Positions 1-11,300 of a stretch of 64,000 nt of DNA are shown here, piece by piece. Origin of the DNA: Coriolopsis trogii. Lineage: Eukaryota; Basidiomycota; Agaricomycetes; Polyporales; Polyporaceae. Below the pieces are notes generated by a model. That model did no database searches, was not told the origin of the DNA, and saw only the letters and a program-made list of their open reading frames with translations. Each line of letters opens with the position of its first letter. The first letter of the stretch is position 1. The stretch lies in the NCBI GenBank assembly GCA_020543525.1, contig JAHYIO010000036.1, forward strand, positions 124,001 through 188,000. The letters run 5' to 3'. Position numbers and translations under genes: made by a program.

Positions 1-1403
1 CAGGCACCCATGCCTGAGCGAGATGCTCGCGGGGCCCGGGGGAGTGCCTCTCCCGATGCGAATCAATTCCCCATATTCGTCACGTTCCCCAACCTCCTTG
101 TCTTCTTCTTTTTCTTCTTCGCTTTCTTCGTCTGCTGAACCCTCGTCTCCATAGAGGGTCTCTCCTTCTTCCCAGTCGTCCTGTCCGCAAGCATCTTTGG
201 CACGGCAACGAACGGGAATATCTGCAGAGTCGAGGGGAAGAACTGCGTCTGATGCGCCGTCTGACACGTCCGCGGGCGATGTGGCGTCGCCCTCTGCTCC
301 AGTCACACTAGCAACGATGTCGGCAATTTGCGAGTTCTCCACTCTGGATGCACATCGGTTGGCATTAAAAGAGTAGGTCGTAAGGCAAGCGATACGTACC
401 TCTGCAAATATGCACAGTCCAAGAGGATCACCCTCAGCTCCTTCCGTGTCCGATAATGGTTGTCCGACTCGTTCGCGGAGATCGACACCCTGTCCAACAA
501 GGAGGGAGCGGAAGACAAAGACTCGGCGTTGTGGCACTGGCGGAGGGGAGAGGGTCCAGGAGCAGTCCACCGTCGTTTAGGCTGGAAGTCGAGCGAATCA
601 TCCACATCTATCGCTTCGTCTTCACCGTCTTCATCACATTCCCCATTTCCTGCGCATCCTTCCATGGGGCGTTGCGACATCATGCTCTCCAACTCGGCTT
701 CAAAAGCCTCCGTGGATATGTCGACGAGCGAATCGTCGTGTGGTTGGGATGGATCTTCCTGACTCGCCGACAAGGGAGTCGCAGGAGGGCTCTCTTCGTC
801 AGAATCACTCCCATATTCGTAGCTCCGGCCTGTGATACACGAGACCTGAGTTTGGGTGCGAGGAATCAAGAAATTCAAAACTCACCTTCATCCGAAAGAT
901 CGTAACCGTAACGCGATGCAAGGACATCATCGGCACTCGCTGAAGATGGGCGGAAACCATGATGAGATATGGAATAGCGGAGGCACCATTAGTTGTAGAG
1001 GCAACTTACTTTGCTGTTTCGTATCCTTAACGGCTTGGGCCCCTACGACTCTCGATGAACTGTCGATCGAACTTGCATCGTCAAGCGTGGTTAGCGTAGA
1101 TTGTGACACCCCAGCATTCGTGCGAGGTACACGATCGTCTGGCGAGGAGCACGGTTGGTCACCAGGAGTTGGGATTATGGACGAGTGCCTGGAAGTGGAT
1201 GATGGCGTACCTTCGGTGTGGGCTCTCTTGATTATGGGTAGATCTGTGGGTTCTTCGTCCTCGGATTTTCGCCTCCGCTTTGTGCAGCTCGGCGAAGAGG
1301 CTCGATAGGTATAGACACCCAGAGGAAGGGAGGGCTTCTCCGAAGAGGAAGCTGGATTCTGGATATGTGGATGGGAGAGGGAAGGAATTGTATCCGAGAG
1401 CAT
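1..1403 (-). CDS. Acidic, low-complexity protein of unknown function (3' part beyond window)
   Basis: Four exons fit one reading frame: 1403-1010, 939-886, 830-400 and 343-1, joined by GT-AG introns of 56-70 bp with correct phases. The ATG at 1403 is the first in frame. The N-terminal part is Ser/Pro-rich with a basic stretch (KRRRK) that could be a nuclear localisation signal. The middle and C-terminal parts are very acidic, with Asp/Glu runs near positions 110-180 of the window. The frame is still open at base 1, so only about 407 residues are visible. I recognise no domain. It could be a nuclear regulatory protein, but that is inference from composition only. The 54-nt second exon and the consistent phases make a chance ORF unlikely. 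Confidence 0.7.
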
Positions 1404-2778
1404 CTTGCGCCGACCGCCGAGACAGGTTAGAAGGCCTGTCTATGCGTGGCGTGACGTGGTATGCAGAGACTGTGGGAGGGGCTGGAAAGCGATACGAGCG
1501 TGATCGCAGAAAAGACGGGATATAAGGGAAAGCTTTAACTCTGCGGGCCCCCCCCGCCCAACACACCTTTGTCTCCCGGTCCACGTGACGCCTCCAGGTT
1601 AGCCGTCCGCATGGCATATTCGCGCTCTAACTTTGCTCTGCTCGTCAAGGCCACGCAAATTAACTTTGGTGAGTGATATAGCAAATTCGCGATCATGCTT
1701 GCTGAGTGGAGCCATGCAGAAGACGACCAATCTCAACGGTCGACGAGTGGCCAACCACAAAGCTATCAGAAGCCAAAGCACCAAGTTCGCGCTTTGTAGT
1801 TGGCTTTGTTGCCAATGCCTGTTCGCTTTGCTTGTTTGCCAGGGACCTCCCCAGGACCTGGAAAGAATGTTCAGCTACAGGACATTCCCATTACTCGACC
1901 GTCAAATCGCCCCCGCGGGCAGCAAGACTCACCATTGTGTCAAGTCATACGTGGATAATACATGCTGTCAGAGCTATCCAGTAAGCCGCCAGCCAACATG
2001 GAAGTATGAAAACATCACTCATGCCCTCCTGCCACGAGACAGCCACGATTCAGAGCTTCACCATGTCGGAGTTCTCTCGACGAGCATTGTCACTCGGTCA
2101 TGCATGGCGATAAATCCAAGAATTCGCACAGAGTCTGTAGAAAATGGTCAGCAATGTGAACATCGCATCACTCAGACAAAGATGCGGCAAGACTTGCCAT
2201 GGTGGATGCCATTTCCTAGATGTGTCGACCTAACGAGGGCTCGAGCTCGATTCGTTCAGTAAGTCACGTAGCCTCCACAACACCATGACGCTCATCTATA
2301 TTTCCCCAAGCAGTTATGGTCCAGGCCTCAGGGTCCGACTTCCACGCGACGAGCAGACCGAGCGGTCATAGTCGCTGTAGCGAAGCTCGCACAATCTGCA
2401 GCTCACCCCGTCTATGAGGAGTTGCGAGTGCAGGTGCGTGACTTTGCAATCGGAATAGACGCTATTCCGTATGGCTTCCCGAGTCGCTCGGAGTGACGAT
2501 CTAGAAATGATCATGAGCATACGAAAGAAAGACCAGCGCACATACACGATTCCTTTCTTGACTGCTTCCCCCCTGTCAATGGCAAGGAAGGAACCGTGTG
2601 GCATGATACGAATGCGCCTGCCTCGGCTAGCCCTCAACCTTCGTTGTGGCATGGGAGGGAACAGCAATGCATGCGCAGCGAAACGCGCTGTCAAGATTAG
2701 CTTGGGGATGGGTCACCATGCACTCATGATGAGTATGTTCGCGACACGAGTCGCGTGTTGCCACCTGAGCTCATAGCT
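1404..2778. other. Intergenic stretch, nothing confidently identified
   Basis: This holds the upstream region of the minus-strand gene starting at 1403, including a C-rich tract near 1549-1560. A 209-codon open frame at 1633-2262 has a Cys/Arg/Ser-rich, non-protein-like composition and no splice context, so I do not call it a gene. Confidence 0.4.
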
Positions 2779-4059
2779 TATGTACGGCTTAAGACACGCG
2801 TTCCGGCTTGCTGCCAGACAACACACCTTAGCATCCTTGATGTTCCAGGCACATCGGGAGCACTATGTTTCACCATGGCACTGAACACGTCCAATCTTCA
2901 TAGGGTGCCACCCCTAAGCCGTCTCGCGACAACGCAGTATGATGCGAATCGACTTCCTGAGGACGCTGTCGAGTAACCCTTAGCCTTGCTTGAGAATCTC
3001 ATACATGTACTCACATTCGTGATGCTCTGGTCGATGCAGCTCTTAGCCGTACGGTGGACACAGGCGAGGATGACTTGACAACGCTGGCCACCGGCAAAGG
3101 GTGGCCAATAGGGAGGCCTGCGAAATGGGGCGGCAATTGCCGCTCTGTGTCATCGCCCTGGTCTCCGTTCCGCGGACTTAGGCTTGCGCATCACCATCGC
3201 ACACAAGGCATTACTTCCAGATGCCGCAGCAATAGCCAGTGATGCCGAGGTCAACCCATCTCTCTGGTGACGGAGGCCCCATGCGGCCGATACTGCTGGT
3301 ATGACGAGAGAATCAGCCTCTGCGTTGACCACGCACTTAGGTCAGTCTGGCAAGCCGCTCCCAGCAGTCCACGCGGACCACTCTGTCGAATACGCTGATT
3401 TTCGTGTCTCCTCAGAATCAGAAAGTGCCTGGAGGAAAGGTCTCATGTAACTTACTGCGCTGGCAGGATGCTCATCTCCGGCCACCTGAGCTGAAACCCT
3501 CCCCCCATTCCCCTCAGAAGGGGATGTCGAACTCAAATATGGGGAAGACAGTCCGGATGTCGCTGCGATCTTCAAATTTGTTTTTGCTTCGGAAGTTCGG
3601 TAACAAGACGCCCGACTCACGATGCGCGGCACAGTATAGCACAGGTGAGTCTACAGAAATCTTCGTTATTTATCTTACGAAGCTCAAGAGCCTGATGCTG
3701 CCCGGCCTTGCTTTGCGATGGTCGTTAACAATAGTAGTCATGACAGTAAGCTTGCACTCTGCTGGTGGCTATGTTCGACACAGATGCGGATGATCTGCTT
3801 GTTGCTCGGCCAAATGGTAAGAAGTTCCTAGCTCTCCGGGTTTATGCCGTCACTCAATACGATATCCTTCATCAGATGCCCATCCGGAGCTATCTTTCAC
3901 AAGAACAACGACCTGCCCAATCACGCTTGGTACTGCTGCAGGCACGCGCCGGAGGTGAGTAGAACCCGGCGAGCCGTGTCACCCCATCACTGATGACAAT
4001 CCTCCTTGCATTCTTCTCTCAGAGTCATAAGGCCACGATATTCATTGTGCTGGATTTAA
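2779..4059 (+). CDS. Tentative multi-exon gene, product unknown
   Basis: Several short blocks read like protein and are flanked by plausible splice sites: a possible start near 2779 (MYGLRHAFRLAAR...), a block at about 3040-3110 (SRTVDTGEDDLTTL), 3341-3439 (VHADHSVEYADFRVS), 3491-3594 (EGDVELKYGEDSPDVAAIF), and further pieces to a TAA at 4057-4059. The joins between 3439/3491 and among the last exons keep phase; those upstream of 3340 do not all resolve, and a 10-nt exon near 3635 would be needed in one model. I recognise no family. Treat the outer limits and the exon list as provisional. The alternative is a decayed gene. Confidence 0.35.
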
Positions 4060-4520
4060 ATCGTACGATCGACCCCGCAACATCGCTTGAGTCGGTGTAG
4101 GACATCGCCGCGAAAGTCTTGACTGTCTGAGCTCAATGTTCGTGATGCTTGTCGTTCGTCGTGCATAGCAATTCGTGCTGAATCTCGACTGCATATGTGA
4201 TGAGGATGGCATCTCCGCACGATATTAGTACTTTTCTCATCCTCGTAACCCAAGCTCCGTATTCGCGGTAAGCCTTCACTGGTACTATGTCGCCTCATGA
4301 CTACAGACGTTCGTACATTCCTCTTGGTGTGGATCTCTACTATCGTGGCTCTTTCAAACGCATTAAATCCAAACTCTTTTCCCACTCTTCCTGATTGTGC
4401 AAACGAGAGCACAACGGGCTGGGCACCGCCTCCCATTCATCGAACATGGTAGTTGCATGGTCTAAGCTAAGCAACATGTTCACGTACATACACGGATAGT
4501 TCCAGGACTTCGAACATGCT
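4060..4520. other. Intergenic, nothing identified
   Basis: No exon with matched splice phases was found on either strand. A 126-codon frame on the minus strand (4056-4436) is open but lacks recognisable features. Confidence 0.35.
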
Positions 4521-4925
4521 ATGCCACAGAATACAAAGCGTATGCAGGCTAATCAAGACTCCCAGGTATCAGCATCAGCACAGTCCAAAGCTTCGACCAT
4601 GGCTGTAGTCCAGAAATCACCCTATGAATTTGAAGAGAGGAGGAAGGAAAACGAGGAAGACCATCATCTGATGCTGTCCAAGTGGGGTGCGAAAAACACT
4701 ACGGGTACAGCCCAGACCGCGGATCGAAGAGCTCGACGACACGCCTATCTCACTCTCAAGAGATATCCAGCTTCCGCTGCGGCCTCGAGGGCGGATCTGG
4801 TGACCGCATCCATGTCGGGCTCGTCGAAGTCTTCAGCGTCCAGATCCGCGTCGAGAAGCAGGACTTCGATCTCCTCGCGCTGGCGTTCCGCGCGGTCGGG
4901 TGGGAGTATTACTGGCACTGCCTGA
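4521..4925 (+). CDS. Small hypothetical protein, convergent with the next gene
   Basis: A 134-residue frame begins with ATG at 4521. Residues 1-80 look like genuine protein: a Gln/Ser/Ala-rich start, then a charged stretch (EERRKENEEDHH) and a basic RRARRHAYLTLKR segment. The last 50 residues are Ser/Arg repeats that are simply the antisense of the acidic C-terminus of the minus-strand gene at 4745-6038. The true end of this protein may therefore be earlier or spliced. No family recognised. If both are real, their 3' ends overlap by about 180 bp. Confidence 0.35.
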   Translation: MPQNTKRMQANQDSQVSASAQSKASTMAVVQKSPYEFEERRKENEEDHHLMLSKWGAKNTTGTAQTADRRARRHAYLTLKRYPASAAASRADLVTASMSGSSKSSASRSASRSRTSISSRWRSARSGGSITGTA

Positions 4926-6038
4926 CTCGGAGGAGGCGGCACCATCGTAATCTTGGGGGCATCGTGGGGTGCAGCGAGGGCCCTCCGACGCCTTACCTCC
5001 GCAGTGATGGACTCCCGACGCGCTTCCAGCAGTCCCGGAGGGGAGGTGCCATACTTGAGAGCAAAGTCGGGACCTCTACGCGTCGACGCGTCGAGACGGC
5101 CGCTTTGGATTGTCCACCGAGTGGCGCCACTGATGGATGGGGAGCCGGGGAGGGTGGCTTGAGAAGGTTGGGACTCCTGTTGATTCAGGATTGCGCTATG
5201 CAGTGGGGACAGTGTGAGAGAGCGTGTCGAGATCGAATGTTACCATTGAGGACGTACAACATATCGCGAATGTAGGCTATGTGCCTGTCACGCAGAGTGT
5301 GGGACGCTCCCGAATAGAGACGATCGAAGTGCAGACGTTTTGGTTTAGCTTTTCTTACGGGGGGGAATGGTAGACATTCATCGTGTCCTGCCTCACGAGC
5401 GTCATGGACTGGAGGGGTGTTGATGGTTACGGTCACATGGATAGACTCGAATGAGGTGACCGGACACATACCTGAGCGAGGCAAAGGAGACGATTGTTTC
5501 TGAACTGGAGGAAGTTAGGTCGGTGGGATGGCAATGCCGAGATGCAATACAAAGATCAGTTGTGTTAGTCAACACACGAATACTAAGGCACGGGACGTAC
5601 GAGTGCCCACAGGTCTAACCACCGTATCTTCAAAAAGCTTCTGCATCACTGTGATGTCTGCTTCGCATGGTTGATCAATTGCCAATGAGGTAAGAGACAA
5701 GTGCCGCCGCTTTGACTACGCACCACGCAGGACAGCCTCGCCCACATCCATATTCGGCGATGAACACGCCACCTCCTCGGGATCGAGGGACTCTCCAGCA
5801 CGTGAAAGTTCTGCAGCTAGTGAGGATGAGCTCGGTATATGGATGATCGCAATGATATGCACGTACCGAGCGTCGTGAGCTGAGTAGCTGGCCATGAGTT
5901 CTCGTCTCGGGACGTATTCCGTCCTCCATGAGAGCCATTGCAAGGCATCAACTTGTCGCTTTCGTCTGGTATCCACTGCGCATTCCCGATGGAGGAAGTC
6001 CCGAGTGGACGGGATGAGAACGCTGCGCTTGAGTCCAT
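4745..6038 (-). CDS. Hypothetical protein, six exons, 318 residues
   Basis: Exons 6038-5867, 5816-5724, 5657-5601, 5504-5472, 5408-5258 and 5195-4745 join in one frame: the first four junctions are phase 1, the last phase 2, and the total is exactly 319 codons including the stop. Exon 4 is only 33 nt. The N-terminus is Ser-rich. The middle carries a basic segment (KAKPKR) and an aromatic/charged stretch around the end of exon 5. The C-terminal exon holds a Pro-rich linker (VPPPPSQ) followed by an acidic helix-like tail (REEIEVLLLDADLDAEDFDE). I recognise no family and no signal peptide or membrane segment. The start at 6038 is the first ATG in the frame, but another exon upstream is possible. 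Confidence 0.6.
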
Positions 6039-6856
6039 GAGGCTATTAGTCGCCTAACCAGGTCGTGATGGCTACGGAGCGTTCGATGCGGTCTTGTAGA
6101 GAACTCCCGTGGAGCAGACCGAGCGAGATGGTGGGCGTGAGATTACAAGCAGGCTTTGTGGCTTGAACGGAGATGTATGGTGACTCCCGCCTTCATTGTG
6201 CGTACGCACGTGATATGGTTGTGACAGTAGAAAGTGAGCCTAATATCGTCAGTGGCGTAGTCTCTAGCATTATGGCCCACAGTCTCTATGGACACACATA
6301 AAAGGGTTCAGACATGAATGGTGAAAGATACATCGCATTGAGGAAAGCACGGCTTACAAGTAACAAAGTGGTTCAAGTGCCGCAGCACGATGTCAAACCG
6401 GTGAAGGACTGGCAGATAAAGCCATCCTCGGTGTGGTGACAAAGGCCGCAATTATACCGCAGCAACAATGCACCTATTGCCTGTCATAGTCAGTACCATT
6501 CTGCGGCTTCGGTGACATCATGAAGTCAATCGGGCAGGATACTACTCTTGAGTTGCGAAGTTCGAGACGACCTCCAAGCTGGGACAGTGCTTACATGCAG
6601 AACAGAACGAGAAACTGTACCGTACAGATGAGTCAAAACGCAGTCGGATTATCAAGAGGGATAGTTGCGATGTCGGTTGACAATGAGAGCAAGTGGAAAG
6701 ATTCTCAGGACTCCGCGAAGTCGAAGGCGTCCAAAACCTCCAGAGGCGCCTGTAGAGGAAGTCTTTGTCTCTATCCTTAACTTTCCTTCTCGCTCTTAGT
6801 ATACCTCAACATACCCTCACGCCAAGAAGAGGATACCGTGCACCGTGTTCAGACAT
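6039..6856. other. Intergenic region upstream of the RING-finger gene
   Basis: No supportable exon. The last 60 bases before 6857 are pyrimidine-rich (CTTTCCTTCTCGCTCTT), as is common just upstream of start codons in basidiomycete genes. An 86-codon plus-strand frame at 6520-6780 is judged spurious. Confidence 0.4.
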
Positions 6857-8312
6857 ATGGCGGACAACGAAGAACTACACGATTTCACTCGCTCTCCGCC
6901 CACTGCACCTCTGCCGGCACCGACGACTGTTACCAGCAGGTCACTACGTCCTCGCCGCCATCGAGGACGATCCTCTGCCGCATCTTCCGTAGTCTCCTCG
7001 TCCTCGCGCTCGCGCTCGCAGTCTCTAGCCGGCTCACTGCAGCTATCGTATCCTGATGATGCAAGTGATGAAGAACCTCCGTCAGCCGCCCGAGAAGGCC
7101 CACATGGAACCAACGCATCCGCTATGGATGAGACGTCGTCGAATATCAGGGAGGACATGACGAGAGAGATTGGTGCTACCACAGGCATGAAGAGGAGACG
7201 ATCCGCATCACCCGCAGCCGCTAGTAGCAAAGGGAAAAGGAGGCTGATGGATACAGAAGGTGAGTACCATTCCGTGTGTCTGGGAAATACGAGCCACGCA
7301 AGCTTTTGAGCTTGGAGTGCTACAATGCCAACATATTCTGCACCCGCGTGTGTCTGAGCGTCGTGTGCATGTGGCGTGCCCCCTTGGGGCCCAGGACAGA
7401 CTGGAGTCCGCATCCCACCAGAATCGATGTATGTGTGTTGCATCTGGTGTTATCACAATAAACGAATTTGCGTCATACAGCACGTCTGACGAACACATTA
7501 GGACCAGATAGCATACAAGACGAAGTGCGTGTGCCATCTCGTGACCCTTACGACGAGGACTTGCGGCGTTCCAGCAACGCAACGGCATCCGGCAGCGGAA
7601 GACAACGTACCTCCCCACCAATCATGCCCAAGGCGACACTCACCAGCGAAGAACCACCCGAGACCGCATCTCCGAGGACCGTTACATCTCGCGACCTCTC
7701 CCGCGACGTCTCGTCTGGGCTGACTGGTGTGGATGAACTCGATGGCTACACCCACGCAAATTCAGCCTTTCAGCGAGAACATGGCGAGCTTGCATACATT
7801 TACAGTGCGCTCGCCCCGCCCCCCAGCGCCTCTAGTGCCCTGTTAGACTCTTCTGCACCCGTGGCAGGGCCCAGTCGCTCGACACTCTCGACGAAGGCAC
7901 GGCGCCATGACGCCGACATGTCGTCAGGCTCAACCTCCACAGACGGGGCTCCCCAAACACGCCCTCGTCCCGTTGACGCCGTTCCCATCCAAGAGGGAGA
8001 GCCGCTAGCCGCTTATGCATGTCCGATATGTTTCTCACCCCCGTCCTACGCCACTATCACACCTTGCGGTCACGTTCTCTGCGGCGAGTGTCTCTTCACT
8101 GCAGTGAAGACGACGATCCAGCGTGGCGCGTACACTCTTCCTCCGACCGAGCGGATGACTGCTAGGTGGGTTCGCACGGGCACGCCGCAGAATTGCTGAT
8201 ACTCAACTCGGTATATTGTAGGTGTCCAGTATGTAGAGCGTCTATCCCGGGATGGGACGGGAAAGGCGGAGGGGTTATTGGCTTGAGACCACGCGCGGTG
8301 TTCAGCTTGTAG
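6857..8312 (+). CDS. C3HC4 RING-finger protein, Slx8/RNF4-like putative E3 ubiquitin ligase
   Basis: Three exons (6857-7259, 7502-8165, 8222-8312) join in frame. The long Ser/Pro/Arg-rich N-terminal region contains a basic KRRRS segment and, from composition, is probably disordered. The C-terminal RING reads CPICFSPP...TPCGHVLCGECLF, then after a spacer and an intron, CPVCR, which supplies all eight zinc ligands (C3HC4). Known family behaviour: RINGs of this CGHxxCxxCL...CPVCR form bind E2 enzymes and transfer ubiquitin. A RING at the extreme C-terminus after a disordered region resembles SUMO-targeted ligases such as Slx8 and RNF4, which act in the nucleus in genome maintenance. I did not identify clear SUMO-interacting motifs, so the STUbL assignment is inference; the RING call is firm. 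The first intron (242 bp) is unusually long for this window. Confidence 0.85.
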
Positions 8313-11300
8313 GCTCCGAGCTTGTTCGGATAATCGAATCAGGAAGGTCCGTCTCTGCATGCCCTTGTACCCTGCTTGTGAATTGCTGTCCTGAGAACCG
8401 CGGTCTCGACTCGAAGCTGAGTTGGAGTGCTTCCATGCCGGACCTCGAGCCTCGTTGTTATGACCTTAGCACCGCCAAACTTCGTCATTATCCGCTTCCA
8501 CTCCGGAGGCTCGTCGCAGCTCGGGCATACGGTTGACATTCAGTGCTCACTTATCGGTCGACAATAGTGTGCGCGCCGAGTTAGTGAGAAAGCCCTCTGA
8601 AATGAGAGTTGCGATGTCCCAACATTACACTCAGGGCTTGTAACGGAAATATCCATCGCATTGCCTCTTCCCACAGTCATGCAGACGCCCCATGTGCGTG
8701 CTCGGCCTTACTGCGTCCTGTAACCGCAGATAGCGGGTACTTCGGAGCAGTCGTTGTGAGTCGTCCATCACCTGACATGCCCGTCTCTACACAACGACTT
8801 ACTCTATCTACGGAAGCAGACCTATGGACGGTGACGAAGCAACCGATTCAAGCATCGTCCATGTTCGCTGTGTCTGGCCATCGTGTTACTGTCAATGCGT
8901 ATGAAATACGCGAACCGGCGACGATGTACGTCCCTTGTTCTAGCCCTGTGCTCCCGAAGGTGGTCTGTTCTCATGCACAGGAAACGCGGGAGAAGCTACA
9001 AAGATCAGGTGGTCAATGGTCAATGTCAATGGTGATGGGCGCCTCGATCCTGACAGGGTTGATCAACTCTGATGGCCCCCACGAATCGCGGATTCCGTAC
9101 CGGCTGGAGCGTCAGCATACCACTCCCCCAGCTCTCATCGAAATCTGGAACATCTGCTGAACAAATTCCTTGCTTCGTCGGGCCCTTAGGCAGCTGGTAT
9201 TCCCAAGGTCCGCATTTGTCATGGCCGTGGCACGCTCGGACCTCGAGTCGAACAACGGTCGGACGCTATAATCTCCCTCACGCTCCTGCGATCAAGACCT
9301 TCTGGTCATCACCAATGACATCGCCATCGAGTAACATCGGGCGTTGAGTAGTGGCGCTCGCCTGACTCCCCGCGTCTTCGACTTTCCGTGGCTGTGGACT
9401 CGCGCAACGACGTGATGCGATTGTTCATTTTGGCCGAGTACCGACGTCGCGACTTCCGCAACGCTGACGACCGACATCACCGCCACACTCAGAGCTATGC
9501 TACTCTGCGCCGTGCTGCAGAGAGGTGTGGCGTGCGTCTGGCGTTGACATCGTCGTTGACAGCATTGACGGACTGTCATTGTCAATTCAATGCCGGACGC
9601 CCTGCGCAGTCTTCGACGGCTGCGAGCTGCCTGGACCGGCCGCCGACATAGTTGGACACCTCGTCGATCTGTGCTATTCGCAGCGTCCGCAATACGTAGC
9701 TGAGGACCGAGGGTCCGTGCCAGTATCTTCCCACTTCGCACGTCTCGAGTCGGAGCTGGTGGCGATTGTATCCTTGCCGATACTTCTAGGGACTGAGTCG
9801 CCTTACGATCACGCCGCTATGGACGCTTCTGACATGGAGGCGGGTCCGCTGGCACAGTAACCTTGACCCGGCTGCTGCGCGTCTTTCAGATCTGACCCTC
9901 AAACGCGAACCAGTTTCATGGCGCTGGGAAATGATCACATCTACGGGGAACGGGTGGCACAGACGCAAGGGCAGGAGCACTACTCAAGGCTTCTTCGACT
10001 GCGGGTACGCACCGCGCCAATTCATGTGGCTGAGAATCCCGTCTCGACGGCAATGTGCCCGAAACTGGATACTCATGTGCCACTCTCGGAGAGCGAGCGT
10101 GTGAGAACGTGCGCTGGATACACTTTGAGCTGTCAGGCCTTCAGGTACGCTGTCGAGCGCCATCTTTCTTGCTAAGCTCACGGTTCCAGTTCAAGTACCC
10201 TATGCTCTCCGCAGATAGAAGTAGCGTCCCATAGAGGCCTACCTCCGTGCCATGTCGCAAACATAATCATGGCATGCGTCGGACACTGAATTCTGACCAT
10301 CGAGCAACCCCCTGAATAGTTCAAGGGAGGTGCGGTCCGTGACCTAGAGGGTGGTCGAGTTTCTAATACGGGCACCGGGACCTCTTCCGCCCACCCGATC
10401 GTACACGCGACTCCGGTAGAATGCACCACAGCAAGTCACTGCACGTCCGTTCGGTCTCATGCGGCTCATGGGGTACTGAATAATGCGCCCAAACGGTACG
10501 AGCGGCGTCCCTGCCGTGCGACTCTGGCCACAGAGAAGCAGCGAAGTCACGTACGGCATCCCGCCCGGTCCTTGTCGCGCAACAAACTCTGACTTAGCTT
10601 CGGAGGCCCGCCCACTGAACGGCCGACGATGATATCAGATATCCCAGTGCTCTTGTTCTCGCTCTCGTCCTACTGGCAGATCCTCCACGTATGTGTGTCG
10701 TTGCTTCCACCGGTCTGTGGCCGCGCTTACTTCATACCACTCCGGGCGACAGCGTACTGCAGAAGCACTTGCACAAGCTCATCATCAAATCCGATGTCGA
10801 CTCCAGTTCCCTACTTCTTCGGCGGTATGTTGGTGCCTTAGGACAGGTCTGTGACTGCGGGAGACACACAAAGTGGTTTACAATCTGAGGTTAGTGCGAA
10901 TTCATTGATTTTCCCTGCACGCACTGGTAGAATCAGACAGATAGAAGCGGTGCGATACTGACCATCTCAGCCTGTCCGATGTAAAGTTGCAAATGGACGA
11001 CATTGACGCAATCAGAGACCAAGAGCGTTACGTCCGGTGTGCTGAGGGGATCGGAAGAGGTTGGAGGGTCTGTTCTTGCACAGCTCAGCTGTACCGTTGT
11101 CGGCCACCAAGTGAGTAGCCCGCTCTTCATCGATAGTCGTGCATGACAACCCTGACAACATGATGCCTCTTCTCTGCCGGCGGGACTATCTCGCCCACGC
11201 CTCTACCAGAGATCCGCACTCAACGCCTGAAACTCACGGGTCTGCCACGGCGCTCGCCCCATCCAGGTCCCCATATGGAGCGCGCAAGCTCTGCCTGGGA

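Noticed and set aside
1633..2262. 209-codon plus-strand open frame
   Set aside because: Composition unlike protein, no splice sites that extend it, no recognisable motif.
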